A DNA stretch of 47,558 nucleotides from Phytophthora sp. 'mugwort'. Its lineage: Eukaryota > Oomycota > Peronosporomycetes > Peronosporales > Peronosporaceae. Position numbers and translations under genes: made by a program. The stretch is taken from assembly GCA_033558025.1 (NCBI GenBank), contig JAUCEF010000095.1, positions 1-47,558 on the forward strand, written 5' to 3'. Of the stretch, positions 9,677-17,367 are shown piece after piece. The first letter of the stretch is position 1. Every line of letters begins with the position of its first letter. The notes below the pieces were generated by a model. It did not search any database. It worked only from the letters and a program-made list of their open reading frames with translations, and was not told the DNA's origin.

Positions 9677-10090
9677 TTAACGTCTTTTTTGTTTTTTTAA
9701 TCTACAACCATTAAAAGGTTTTGTTGTTTTATCTAAAATATATTTTATTTTAATTTTTTTATTTTTTATATTTTTTAAAACATTATATCGACCTAAACCA
9801 GTACCATGTAAATAAATTTTTAATTTTTTTATTTTTTTTAATTGAAGATATTTATTAATTTTATATACAATTAATTGAACATTATATGGTGTATTTTTTT
9901 TAAAACGTGTTTTTTTTAATGATTTTGTAGACCATTGTTTTAAAAGATTTCCTTTATAAGTTGTTAAACTTATAATAGTATTTTTTAAATTTGCTGTAAT
10001 ATGTAAATTTGTTAAAATTAAAGGATTTTTTTTTTTTAAATTTATTTTTTTTTTAAATTTATTTTTAAAATTATATTTATTTTTATTCAT
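9677..10090 (-). CDS. rps11: Small-subunit ribosomal protein uS11
   Basis: A 137-residue basic protein. The C-terminal two thirds match S11: ITANLKNTIISLTTYKGN, then LHGTGLGRYNVLK and the end DKTTKPFNGCRLKKQKRR, where family members have T-P-x-P-H-N-G-C-R-P-x-K-x-R-R. The first ~25 residues are a Lys/Asn-rich extension. It follows rps13 with a 12-base gap on the minus strand, the bacterial S13-S11 order. Confidence 0.95.
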   Translation of the reverse strand: MNKNKYNFKNKFKKKINLKKKNPLILTNLHITANLKNTIISLTTYKGNLLKQWSTKSLKKTRFKKNTPYNVQLIVYKINKYLQLKKIKKLKIYLHGTGLGRYNVLKNIKNKKIKIKYILDKTTKPFNGCRLKKQKRR

Positions 10091-10102
10091 AGAATAATAA
10101 CT

Positions 10103-10516
10103 TTATCTTTTTTTTTTTTTTTGACTTTTAAATGGTCGTTTATTACGTGAAATACGTTTTTGAATAAAAATTTTTTTTAATTTTTTAGATGTTTTTGAAT
10201 TTGTATGAGTACGTTGTCCTCTAACAGGTAATCCCTGACTTTGTCTAATTCCACGATTACTTTTAATTTCTACTAATTCATTTAATCTTTCAGTTTTAAT
10301 TTTTTTTAAAAGTTGTTCAACTTTTAAATTTTTATTAATATAATTAACCAGTCGGTTTACATGGTTGTTTTTAAGTTTATTAAGGGTGATTTGAGGATTA
10401 ATTCCTATATTTTTACAAATTTTCTTGGATTGAAATTCATTAATACCATATAATATAGTTAATGAATATAAAATACTTTTTGAATCTGAAATTGTTTTAT
10501 TAAAAATATATAACAT
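10103..10516 (-). CDS. rps13: Small-subunit ribosomal protein uS13
   Basis: 137 residues. The S13 helix-turn motif and the C-terminal RGIRQSQGLPVRGQRTHTNSKT segment (about residues 88-109) are clear, followed by a basic tail. In the ribosome head it contacts the P-site tRNA. It diverges from rpl2 across only 28 bases, so the two promoters, or one bidirectional element, must be very compact. Confidence 0.96.
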   Translation of the reverse strand: MLYIFNKTISDSKSILYSLTILYGINEFQSKKICKNIGINPQITLNKLKNNHVNRLVNYINKNLKVEQLLKKIKTERLNELVEIKSNRGIRQSQGLPVRGQRTHTNSKTSKKLKKIFIQKRISRNKRPFKSQKKKKR

Positions 10517-10544
10517 AATAGATTTTATCTATATACCATATAAA

Positions 10545-11351
10545 ATGATAGAAAAAAAAATAAAACCTATAACACCATCACAACGTCAAACATTTTTATT
10601 AAAAAAAGATAATTTAACTAAAATTTTTAAAATTAAATCTTTAACAAAAGGTTTTCAACGTGCTAATGGTAAAAATAATCAAGGTAAAATAACTATAAAA
10701 CATCGCGGTGGTGGACATAAACGTTTATATAGAATAATTGATTTTAATAGATCTAAAAATATTGAAGGTTATATTATTAAAATTTTATATGATCCTAATC
10801 GTTCCGCAAATATCGCTTATATTAAAAACAATTCTAAATCTTATTTAATTTTAGCACCGGAAGGTTTAAAAATTAATCAATATATAAAAAGTTCACCTAA
10901 TGCTGAATTAAAAGTAGGTAATGCTTTACCATTACAAAATATACCAATTGGTAGTTTAATTCATAATATTAGTTTATATCCAAAATCTAGAGGAAAATTA
11001 ATAAGAAGTGCTGGAACATCTGCACAATTAATTCAAAAAATTGATAATAAATACGCTCGAATTCGTTTAAATTCTGGTGAATTAAAATTAATTTTATTAA
11101 CTTGTTATGCAACATTAGGTGTTGTATCTAATATTAATCATAAAAAAATTAAATTAGGTAAAGCTGGGCGTTCACGTTGGTTAAATAGACGACCTTCTGT
11201 ACGTGGTGTAGCAAAAAATCCTGTCGATCATCCACATGGTGGTGGTGAGGGTAAAACAAGTGGAGGGCGACCTTCTGTAACACCACAAGGTAAAATAACT
11301 AAAGGAAAGCCTACACGTAAAAAAACAAAAAAAAAATTAATTATTAAATAA
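10545..11351 (+). CDS. rpl2: Large-subunit ribosomal protein uL2
   Basis: Peptidyl-transferase-centre protein, 268 residues, normal length. It contains the central RGGGHKRLYRIIDF segment and the C-terminal signature RGVAKNPVDHPHGGGEG, whose His is the family's catalytic-centre-proximal residue. It opens a plus-strand run rpl2-rps19-rps3-rpl16 that preserves the bacterial S10 operon order with 3-base gaps. Confidence 0.98.
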   Translation: MIEKKIKPITPSQRQTFLLKKDNLTKIFKIKSLTKGFQRANGKNNQGKITIKHRGGGHKRLYRIIDFNRSKNIEGYIIKILYDPNRSANIAYIKNNSKSYLILAPEGLKINQYIKSSPNAELKVGNALPLQNIPIGSLIHNISLYPKSRGKLIRSAGTSAQLIQKIDNKYARIRLNSGELKLILLTCYATLGVVSNINHKKIKLGKAGRSRWLNRRPSVRGVAKNPVDHPHGGGEGKTSGGRPSVTPQGKITKGKPTRKKTKKKLIIK

Positions 11352-11354
11352 ATT

Positions 11355-11591
11355 ATGTCTAGAAGTAAATATAAAGGTCCATTTTTTAAAGTTAATTTAT
11401 TAAAAAAAAAACAATGGATAAAAATAACTAATAAAAATTTAACAATATTACCTGAATATAGTAATCATTCTGTAAGTATTTATAATGGTAAAATATTTAT
11501 TAATTTGGAAATAAATGATAAAATGATTGGTTTTAAATTTGGTGAATTTATTAATACACGAAAAAAACATATATATAAAAAAAAAAAATAA
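11355..11591 (+). CDS. rps19: Small-subunit ribosomal protein uS19
   Basis: 78 residues, beginning MSRSKYKGPF. The family core is divergent but recognisable: TILPEYSNHSVSIYNGK and the end GFKFGEFINTRK (family: G-x-K-x-G-E-F-x-x-T-R). Three bases separate it from rpl2 and three from rps3. Confidence 0.95.
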   Translation: MSRSKYKGPFFKVNLLKKKQWIKITNKNLTILPEYSNHSVSIYNGKIFINLEINDKMIGFKFGEFINTRKKHIYKKKK

Positions 11592-11594
11592 ATT

Positions 11595-12425
11595 ATGGGT
11601 CAAAAAATTATACCAATTAGTTTAAGATTAAATAAAAAAAAAAATTGGGATTCCCAATGGATTGTTAATAATAATGAGTATTCTAATTTATTGCATTTTG
11701 ATTTAGAAATTAAAAAATATTTTCAAAATATTTTTAATTATAAAAATTTAAAATTAATAGATATAAATATAGTAAAAACATCAAATAATATAAATATATA
11801 TGTTTATATTCAAAAAAATGCAAAAAAATATTATAAATTATCTTATAATCAAATTATTAAATATTTAAATATATATTATATTAATAATAATATTAAATTA
11901 TTTATCAAAAATGTCCAATTTTTTGAATTAATTAAATTACGAAAAAATTTAAAAAGAATTTTTGATAAAATAAGAAAAAATAATCGAATTAATAAAAATG
12001 TTAAAAAAATGATTTATAATTTTAGTTATGCTTTTTATACTAAAAATATAAATATTATAACTTTTTATATTAAACAAACATTAGAAAAAAAAAAAACACA
12101 TAAAAAATTTATTAATAATATTGATAATATGCTTCAAGAATTTTTTAAAATATTTTCTAATTTTATTGGTTATCGTTTACAATTTAAAGGTCGTTTAAAT
12201 AAATCAAAACGTAAAAAAAAACTAATTTTTCAAAAAGGAAAAATACCATTAAATACTTTAGAATATGATATTAAATATCATTTTAATGAATTTAAAACAC
12301 CATCGGGTATTTGTAGTATTAAATTATGGATTTTTTTTAAACCACTAAAAACTACATTAAATTCTAAATTTTTAAAAAAACAAAGAATTAAAAATACTAA
12401 TTATGTTATTTCCAAAAAAAACTAA
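11595..12425 (+). CDS. rps3: Small-subunit ribosomal protein uS3
   Basis: 276 residues. The N-terminus MGQKIIPISLRL and W in the next segment are typical of S3. The C-terminal domain shows GYRLQFKGRLN (S3 signature region) and a segment ending PSGICSIKLWIFF. The middle is Lys/Asn/Ile-rich, as common in mitochondrial S3. The 3' end overlaps the rpl16 start by 23 bases in another frame. Confidence 0.96.
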   Translation: MGQKIIPISLRLNKKKNWDSQWIVNNNEYSNLLHFDLEIKKYFQNIFNYKNLKLIDINIVKTSNNINIYVYIQKNAKKYYKLSYNQIIKYLNIYYINNNIKLFIKNVQFFELIKLRKNLKRIFDKIRKNNRINKNVKKMIYNFSYAFYTKNINIITFYIKQTLEKKKTHKKFINNIDNMLQEFFKIFSNFIGYRLQFKGRLNKSKRKKKLIFQKGKIPLNTLEYDIKYHFNEFKTPSGICSIKLWIFFKPLKTTLNSKFLKKQRIKNTNYVISKKN

Positions 12426-12807
12426 ATATAAAAAACAATTTAAAAGTAAACTTACAGGTAAAACAACAAAAGGTAATAATATTGTTTATGGTAAATATGC
12501 TATTAAAGTTTTAAAAGAAACACGTTTAACATCAAGACAAATAGAAGCAACTCGTCGAATAATTATTCGAAAAATGAAACGATTAGGATTTCTTTGGATT
12601 CGTGTTTTTCCAGATACACCTGTAACAGCAAAACCTACAGAAAATCGTATGGGTAAAGGAAAAGGTGCTGTTTCTTTTTGGGTTGCTAAAGTTAAAAAAG
12701 GTCAAATTTTATATGAAATTAGCGGTATTTCATTAGAAAATGCAAAAAAAGTTTTAAAAGCGGGTTCTAATAAATTGCCGGTTAAAACAAAATTTATTTA
12801 TAAATAA
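12403..12807 (+). CDS. rpl16: Large-subunit ribosomal protein uL16
   Basis: 134 residues, starting MLFPKKTKYKKQFK as expected for L16. It contains the RIFPDTPVT-like segment (here RVFPDTPVTAKP) and RMGKGKGAVSFWVAKVKKG, the family signature near the middle. The start lies within the rps3 3' end, an arrangement known from many mitochondrial genomes. Confidence 0.98.
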   Translation: MLFPKKTKYKKQFKSKLTGKTTKGNNIVYGKYAIKVLKETRLTSRQIEATRRIIIRKMKRLGFLWIRVFPDTPVTAKPTENRMGKGKGAVSFWVAKVKKGQILYEISGISLENAKKVLKAGSNKLPVKTKFIYK

Positions 12808-12809
12808 TT

Positions 12810-12883
12810 AGGCTTATAGTTTAATTGGTTAGAGCATACCGCTCATAACGGTATAGTTGTAGGTTCAAATCCTACTAGGCCTA
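12810..12883 (+). tRNA. trnM(cau): tRNA-Met(CAU), elongator type
   Basis: Acceptor AGGCTTA/TAGGCCT, anticodon loop with CAT, T arm AGGTTCAAATCCT. The D arm (AGTTTAATTGGTTAGAGC) and overall similarity to bacterial elongator tRNA-Met suggest the elongator role. It lies right after rpl16. Confidence 0.9.
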
Positions 12884-12904
12884 ATTAAAAAATTTTTATT
12901 TTAA

Positions 12905-13573
12905 ATGAAAAAATTAAAAAAACAAAAAACAAATAATTTATCAAATTATCAACAATTTTTAAAAAATAATTATTTAAAAAAAAAAAAATTTAAATTAAAA
13001 AATATTTTATTTGAAAATCCAATTTTATTTAATAATTTAAATTTAGAATCTTATGTAATTGAATTTAATAATTATGAAAACATTTATTTACCTTTTACTT
13101 TAATAAAAATAGATAAAATTTCAACAATTGCTATAAAATATGAAAATATTATATTATTTAATTATGATTTAACTTATAATATATTACATCAATTTAATAA
13201 AATAATGCTTCAAAATATTTTAATAAAAAAAAATAATTCAATAAAAGGTCGTTTACTTGGTGGAAATTGGAATAATAAAAAAATTTTTATTTCAATTTTA
13301 GGATTTATTTTTTCTATAAAACCTATTAATTTAAATAATGCTTTAAATTATAAAAAAAAATTTTATTTTAATAAATATAATAAAAAAGGTTTCTATAAAA
13401 GAAGAATTAATTCAACACGTTTAATTAATTGTTATAAATTAAAATATTTAAATTTTAAAGTTAATAATTTAAATATATTTAAAAAATCAAAAAAAGAATT
13501 TTCAAGACTTTCTTATATTCAAACTATTATTCAAAATCAAAAAATAAAAAATAATAATTTTAAAATAAAATAA
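12905..13573 (+). CDS. Putative S1-like mitochondrial ribosomal protein (ORF222)
   Basis: 222 residues, very Lys/Asn-rich. The one recognisable stretch, IKGRLLGGNWNNKKIFISIL followed by GFIFSIKPI (about residues 113-141), resembles the S1 RNA-binding fold pattern K-G-R-x-x-G-G-(N)-x-x-G-F-x-V-x-I-x-G-x-x-x-F-x-P seen in mitochondrial rps1. It sits inside the ribosomal-protein run, between trnM and atp8, where I recall that oomycetes have an unassigned ymf-type ORF. The S1 assignment is inference from one motif; a divergent unrelated protein remains possible. Confidence 0.5.
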   Translation: MKKLKKQKTNNLSNYQQFLKNNYLKKKKFKLKNILFENPILFNNLNLESYVIEFNNYENIYLPFTLIKIDKISTIAIKYENIILFNYDLTYNILHQFNKIMLQNILIKKNNSIKGRLLGGNWNNKKIFISILGFIFSIKPINLNNALNYKKKFYFNKYNKKGFYKRRINSTRLINCYKLKYLNFKVNNLNIFKKSKKEFSRLSYIQTIIQNQKIKNNNFKIK

Positions 13574-13634
13574 AAATAAAAGTGTTCTTTCAAGAAAAAT
13601 ATATGTTGAAGAAATAAAAATTTATTATAAAATT

Positions 13635-14027
13635 ATGCCACAATTCGATCAATTTTCATTTTTTAATCAAGTTTCTTGGTTTTTATTTTTTTTTTTTAAT
13701 TTTTATTTTTTTATTACTTATTTTTTTTTACCTAAAATTTGTTATAATTTAAAATTTAGAAAAAAAAAAATAATTTTTGATAATAAAAAAAAAAATCAAA
13801 TTAATTTTGAAAAAAATAATATTATTTATTTTTTTAATAATTCTTATAAAACTTTTTGTTTTAATTTTGAGTTATTTATAACAAAAAAATTATCTATTTA
13901 TAAAAAAAATCAAAATATTAAAATACAAAAAACTTCAATTTTTAATAAAATATTAAAACAAAAAATTAATTATATTTTAAATAAAAAATTTTTATTATTA
14001 AATAAAATTTTTATAAGAATTAATTAA
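13635..14027 (+). CDS. atp8: ATP synthase subunit 8
   Basis: Peripheral-stalk membrane subunit, 130 residues. The N-terminus MPQFDQFSFFNQVSWF followed by one hydrophobic helix is the classic protist/plant atp8 (ymf19) signature. The C-terminal ~90 residues are Lys/Asn-rich and probably face the matrix. It lies among ribosomal genes and is followed by trnK. Confidence 0.95.
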   Translation: MPQFDQFSFFNQVSWFLFFFFNFYFFITYFFLPKICYNLKFRKKKIIFDNKKKNQINFEKNNIIYFFNNSYKTFCFNFELFITKKLSIYKKNQNIKIQKTSIFNKILKQKINYILNKKFLLLNKIFIRIN

Positions 14028-14039
14028 TTTTTTAAATAA

Positions 14040-14108
14040 GTGTATAGCTCAGCTGGTAGAGCACCGGACTTTTAATCTGATGGTCTTGGGTTCAAATCCC
14101 AATACACT
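14040..14108 (+). tRNA. trnK(uuu): tRNA-Lys(UUU)
   Basis: D arm AGCTCAGCTGGTAGAGC, loop CTTTTAA (anticodon TTT), T arm GGGTTCAAATCCC, acceptor GTGTAT/ATACAC. The exact 3' end is uncertain by a base or two. Confidence 0.93.
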
Positions 14109-14112
14109 TATT

Positions 14113-14185
14113 GGGGATATATTTCAACTGGTAGAAAGTATGTTTTGCAAATATAATGTTATCGGTTCGAATCCGATTATCTCCA
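14113..14185 (+). tRNA. trnA(ugc): tRNA-Ala(UGC)
   Basis: Acceptor GGGGATA/TATCTCC, anticodon stem TATGT/ATATA with loop TTTGCAA (TGC), T arm ATCGGTTCGAATCCGAT. Confidence 0.92.
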
Positions 14186-14211
14186 TATTTATCTTTCTTA
14201 AATATAATTTT

Positions 14212-14511
14212 ATGCAAAAAAAAATTAAAAAAAATATTAAACAACGTAATTTATTTAAAAATTTTGAAAAAAATAGATTAACTTTAAAAATTCTTTCAAA
14301 AAATTTAAATATTGAAAAAAATTTAAGATGGAAATTACAACAAAAGTGGTTTTTTTTCCATCAAAATTCATCAATTACTAGAATTAAAAATGTGTGTGTT
14401 TTAACTGGACGTTCTAAAAGTATTTATCGTTTATTTAAAATATCCAGAATCCAATTACGTAAATTAGCATCAAAAGGGTTTTTACCCGGTATTTCTAAAT
14501 ATAGTTGGTAA
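14212..14511 (+). CDS. rps14: Small-subunit ribosomal protein uS14
   Basis: 99 residues starting MQKKIKKNIKQRNLF. The S14 hallmark CVLTGRSKSIYR and the end RIQLRKLASKGFLPGISKYSW (family R-x-x-x-R-E-x-A-x-x-G-x-x-P-G-x-x-K-x-S-W) are plain. ATG at 14212 is the sensible start, because an upstream in-frame extension would run through trnA. It precedes rps8-rpl6, the bacterial spc operon order. Confidence 0.97.
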   Translation: MQKKIKKNIKQRNLFKNFEKNRLTLKILSKNLNIEKNLRWKLQQKWFFFHQNSSITRIKNVCVLTGRSKSIYRLFKISRIQLRKLASKGFLPGISKYSW

Positions 14512-14518
14512 TTTAATT

Positions 14519-14899
14519 ATGATTATAACAGATACTCTTTCCAATTTATTTTCAAAAATAAAAAATGGTTATTTAGTAAAAAAATCAAAAATAGTACAAC
14601 AAAAATCAAAACAAAGTATAAATATTTTAAATATCTTAATTAAAGAAGGTTTTATAAAAAGTTATAAGATAAATTCCAAAAATCAATTAGAGATTTATTT
14701 AAAATATAGAAAAAATAAAGCAGTTATTACTGAAATAAAACGTTTATCAAAACCGGGAAAACGTTTATATATTGCTAATAAGGATTTATATAAAAAAAAA
14801 ACAGGATTTTATATTCTTTCAACATCTATTGGTATTTTAACAGATTTACAAGCTAAAAAATTAAATGTTGGTGGTGAATTGATTTGTAAAATTATTTAA
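14519..14899 (+). CDS. rps8: Small-subunit ribosomal protein uS8
   Basis: 126 residues. The N-terminus MIITDTLSNLFSKIKNGYL and the C-terminal GFYILSTSIGILTDLQAKKLNVGGELICKI (family: S-T-S-x-G-x-x-x-x-x-x-A-x-x-x-x-x-G-G-E-x-x-C) establish S8. Seven bases separate it from rps14 and six from rpl6. Confidence 0.97.
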   Translation: MIITDTLSNLFSKIKNGYLVKKSKIVQQKSKQSINILNILIKEGFIKSYKINSKNQLEIYLKYRKNKAVITEIKRLSKPGKRLYIANKDLYKKKTGFYILSTSIGILTDLQAKKLNVGGELICKII

Positions 14900-14905
14900 A
14901 AAATT

Positions 14906-15511
14906 ATGATAAAAATAATAAAAAAAAATGTTAAATTAAAAAATAAAAATTTTTTTAAAAGTTCTTTAGGAAATATTAATTTATTTTTTATTGATAAAAC
15001 TTTTATTTTTCCAACAGATTTAAAAATTTATAGTAATAATAAAATAATTTTTTTTGAAACATCTTTAGGTTTATTATCTTTAACAATAATTAATGATTTA
15101 TATTTTTTTATAAAAAAAAATAAATTATTAATTATTGTTAATAAAAATAAAAAAAAAAAAAGTATTTTAAATTTATACAATAAATTAATAAAAATAAAAA
15201 TAAAAGGTGTTTTACAAGGTTTTAAAATTAATTTAATATTAAAAGGTATAGGTTTTAAAGCTTTTATTGAAAATAATACTTTAATTTTAAAATTAGGTTT
15301 TAGTCATAATATTAGAATTCCAATTCCATTAAATATTGAAATTATTAATCAAACAAATACTTTAATTTTTAGTAGTATCGATTATATTTTTTTACATCAA
15401 TTTGTACATTATATTAAAAATCATAAAAAACCTGAACCATATAAAGGAAAAGGTTTATTATTAAAAAATGAAAAAATTTTACAAAAAGAGGGAAAAAAAA
15501 GTAAAAAATAA
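14906..15511 (+). CDS. rpl6: Large-subunit ribosomal protein uL6
   Basis: 201 residues. The second L6 domain is the clearest: GVLQGFKINLILKGIGFKAF near residue 100, then a C-terminal KKPEPYKGKGLLLKNEKILQ (family K-x-P-x-P-Y-K-G-K-G-I). The first domain is heavily diverged and Lys-rich. Confidence 0.95.
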   Translation: MIKIIKKNVKLKNKNFFKSSLGNINLFFIDKTFIFPTDLKIYSNNKIIFFETSLGLLSLTIINDLYFFIKKNKLLIIVNKNKKKKSILNLYNKLIKIKIKGVLQGFKINLILKGIGFKAFIENNTLILKLGFSHNIRIPIPLNIEIINQTNTLIFSSIDYIFLHQFVHYIKNHKKPEPYKGKGLLLKNEKILQKEGKKSKK

Positions 15512-15517
15512 TTAAAT

Positions 15518-16111
15518 ATGATACAAAAAAAAAAAAAAAAACATAATAATATTTTATTAAATTTATTATTTAAATCAAAAAATATGTATGGAGAATCTTT
15601 AATAGATACAAATAAAGAATTATTATCTTTTATATTTGGAAGTAGACATGATTATACTATAATTAATTTAAAAAATGTTTCATTTTTTTTAAAACGTATA
15701 TTTAATTTAACTAAAATTATATTAAAAAAAAATGAAAAAATTTTAATAATAGGGAATGATAATGAAATTAAATTTTTATTAACTACATCTTTTATAAAAA
15801 AAAATCCAAATATCATTTTTTTTACAAAAGAATGGGTAAATGGTTTAATTACTAATAAAATTATGAATACAACATTTAATAAGATAATTAATTATTTATT
15901 AAAAGAAAATGAAATTAAATTAATTTTAGTTATAAAAAGTTCTGTAAAAGATACTTTTTTAAATCAAGAACTTTCTGTTTTAAAAATTCCTACTATTTCA
16001 TTAGTAAATACAAGTCAAACTATACAAAATATTAATTATCCTGTAGTAATGAATTCTAAAAATATTCAATCAATATATACTTTAATGTATTTATTACGTA
16101 AAATATTTTAA
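15518..16111 (+). CDS. rps2: Small-subunit ribosomal protein uS2
   Basis: 197 residues. S2 features include FIFGSRHDYTIINL near residues 39-52, a central LIIGND segment, the WVNGLITN motif (family W-x-x-G-x-L-T-N) and the end PVVMNSKNIQSIYTLMYLL (family P-x-x-x-N-D-x-x-x-x-S). Shorter than bacterial S2 but usual for mitochondria. Confidence 0.94.
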   Translation: MIQKKKKKHNNILLNLLFKSKNMYGESLIDTNKELLSFIFGSRHDYTIINLKNVSFFLKRIFNLTKIILKKNEKILIIGNDNEIKFLLTTSFIKKNPNIIFFTKEWVNGLITNKIMNTTFNKIINYLLKENEIKLILVIKSSVKDTFLNQELSVLKIPTISLVNTSQTIQNINYPVVMNSKNIQSIYTLMYLLRKIF

Positions 16112-16119
16112 TAAATAAG

Positions 16120-16581
16120 ATGAATAAATTAAGACCGAGAAATAAAATATGTTTTCAAAATAATAGGAACATACATAAAAATTTAAACTTATTAAAATTA
16201 AAATCAAAAAAATGGAATTTATTTAAAAAAAAATTAAGATATCGAAAAGAAATAAAACCTGAAAAACGTAAAAAATTTTTTCAAAAAAGATTATTTGAAA
16301 AACAACAATTTCGGAATTTTTATGGATGTATTCATGAATATCAATTAAAAAATTTATTTCAAAAATTATTAAAAAAAGATAATAAAATAAATATCTTTAA
16401 AAAATTTGTAATTTTATTAGAAAGTCGCTTAGATATAAATCTTGTAAGATTAAAATTAGTTAAAACTATTTTTCAAGCAAAACAATTAATTAATCATAAA
16501 AAAATTAAGGTTAATAATAAAATTATAAGTAAATCTAATTTTATATTACATAAAGGTGATATTATTCATATTATTAAATAA
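16120..16581 (+). CDS. rps4: Ribosomal protein uS4, N-terminal part with S4 RNA-binding domain
   Basis: 153 residues starting MNKLRPRNKICFQ. Residues ~95-153 form the S4 domain (RLDINLVRLKLVKTIFQAKQ, then HKKIKVNNKIISKSNFILHKGD). The frame stops at TAA at 16579-16581. Mitochondrial S4 proteins normally continue beyond this domain to a short conserved C-terminus; here that segment appears in the next ORF (16584-17336). A single extra A in the AAA at 16576-16578 would join the two frames, so the stop is either a true gene split or an assembly error. Confidence 0.85.
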   Translation: MNKLRPRNKICFQNNRNIHKNLNLLKLKSKKWNLFKKKLRYRKEIKPEKRKKFFQKRLFEKQQFRNFYGCIHEYQLKNLFQKLLKKDNKINIFKKFVILLESRLDINLVRLKLVKTIFQAKQLINHKKIKVNNKIISKSNFILHKGDIIHIIK

Positions 16582-16583
16582 AT

Positions 16584-17336
16584 ATGCAAAAGGATAATAA
16601 AAATTTTCAAAGAAATAAAAATTCTCAAAAAAACGAGGGTTTTCAAAAAAATAGAAATTCTCAAAAAAACGAAGGTTTTCAAAAAAATAGAAATTTTCAA
16701 AAAAATAAAAATTCTCAAAAAAACGAAGATTTTCAAAGAACTAGAAATTTTCAAAAAAACGAAGATTTTCAAAGAACTAGAAATTTTCAAAAAAATGAAG
16801 GTTTTCAAAGAACTAGAAATTTTCAAAAAAATGAAGGTTTTCAAAAAAATAGAAATTTTCAAAAAAATGAAGGTTTTCAAAAAAATAGAAATTTTCAAAA
16901 AAATGAAGGTTTTCAAAAAAATAGAAATTTTCAAAAAAATAGAAATTTTCAAAAAAATGAAGGTTTTCAAAAAAATAGAAATTTTCAAAAAAATGAAGGT
17001 TTTCAAAGAACTAGAAATTTTCAAAAAAATAATAGTTTGAAAGGAGATAAAAAATTTTATAAACAGCATTTTAATCAAGAAAAGAATAAATATTCTTCTT
17101 CTTATAAACGTTATAATAAATATCCTTATCAAAAAAATAACAAATATTCTTATAAAAATAATATTTATTATATTTTAGGTGAAAAAAAACCATCAAAACC
17201 TTTAATAACTTCTTATTTACATAGAAATAAAAAAATAAAAACAGGTATGTTTTTTAAAGAACCTTCTTATAAAACAATTTTATATCCTTTTCATTTAAAT
17301 TTAAAATTAATTAATGAATATTTGAAAAAAAAATAA
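16584..17336 (+). CDS. rps4: Repeat-bearing ORF whose C-terminus matches the uS4 tail
   Basis: 250 residues, ATG two bases after the upstream stop. Residues 8-151 are 24 tandem hexapeptides alternating FQKNRN-type and FQKNEG-type units, encoded by 18-bp repeats. Residues ~195-250 read like the usual mitochondrial S4 C-terminus: SYLHRNKKIKTGMFF, then ILYPFHLNLKLINEYL (family pattern Y-L-x-x-N-x-K-x-x-x-G-x-F-x-x-x-P-x-x-x-x-I-x-Y-P-x-x-x-N-x-x-L-I-x-E-Y). I infer that this is the second piece of rps4. The repeat block would be a large flexible hydrophilic insertion. An independent protein is possible but less likely. Confidence 0.65.
   Translation: MQKDNKNFQRNKNSQKNEGFQKNRNSQKNEGFQKNRNFQKNKNSQKNEDFQRTRNFQKNEDFQRTRNFQKNEGFQRTRNFQKNEGFQKNRNFQKNEGFQKNRNFQKNEGFQKNRNFQKNRNFQKNEGFQKNRNFQKNEGFQRTRNFQKNNSLKGDKKFYKQHFNQEKNKYSSSYKRYNKYPYQKNNKYSYKNNIYYILGEKKPSKPLITSYLHRNKKIKTGMFFKEPSYKTILYPFHLNLKLINEYLKKK
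16605..17036 (+). repeat. 18-bp minisatellite, 24 units, encoding hexapeptides
   Basis: Units follow TTTCAAAAAAATAGAAAT or TTTCAAAAAAATGAAGGT with small variants (TCTCAAAAAAAC, TTTCAAAGAACTAGAAAT). The unit length is a multiple of three, so copy-number change keeps the frame. First-position changes (TTT to TCT; AAA to AGA) cluster at the 5' end, while the 3' part is nearly homogeneous, which suggests recent expansion there. Confidence 0.93.
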
Positions 17337-17340
17337 AAAT

Positions 17341-17362
17341 TTAAACCATTTATATGGTTTAA
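17341..17362 (+). terminator. Hairpin between the rps4 tail ORF and rnl
   Basis: A 9-bp perfect stem TTAAACCAT/ATGGTTTAA with loop TTAT lies directly between the stop codon and the 5' end of rnl. It may serve as the processing site separating the mRNA from the rRNA. Confidence 0.45.
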
Positions 17363-17367
17363 GTATA

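Noticed and set aside
16795..17040. Second plus-strand frame of 81 codons (VFKKIEIFKKM repeats)
   Set aside because: Alternative frame of the same minisatellite, with no family similarity.
16566..17132. Minus-strand open frame of 188 codons full of FLKIS/FLKTF repeats
   Set aside because: It is the antisense shadow of the 18-bp minisatellite; repeats whose unit is a multiple of three are open in several frames. The plus frame has the S4-like tail.
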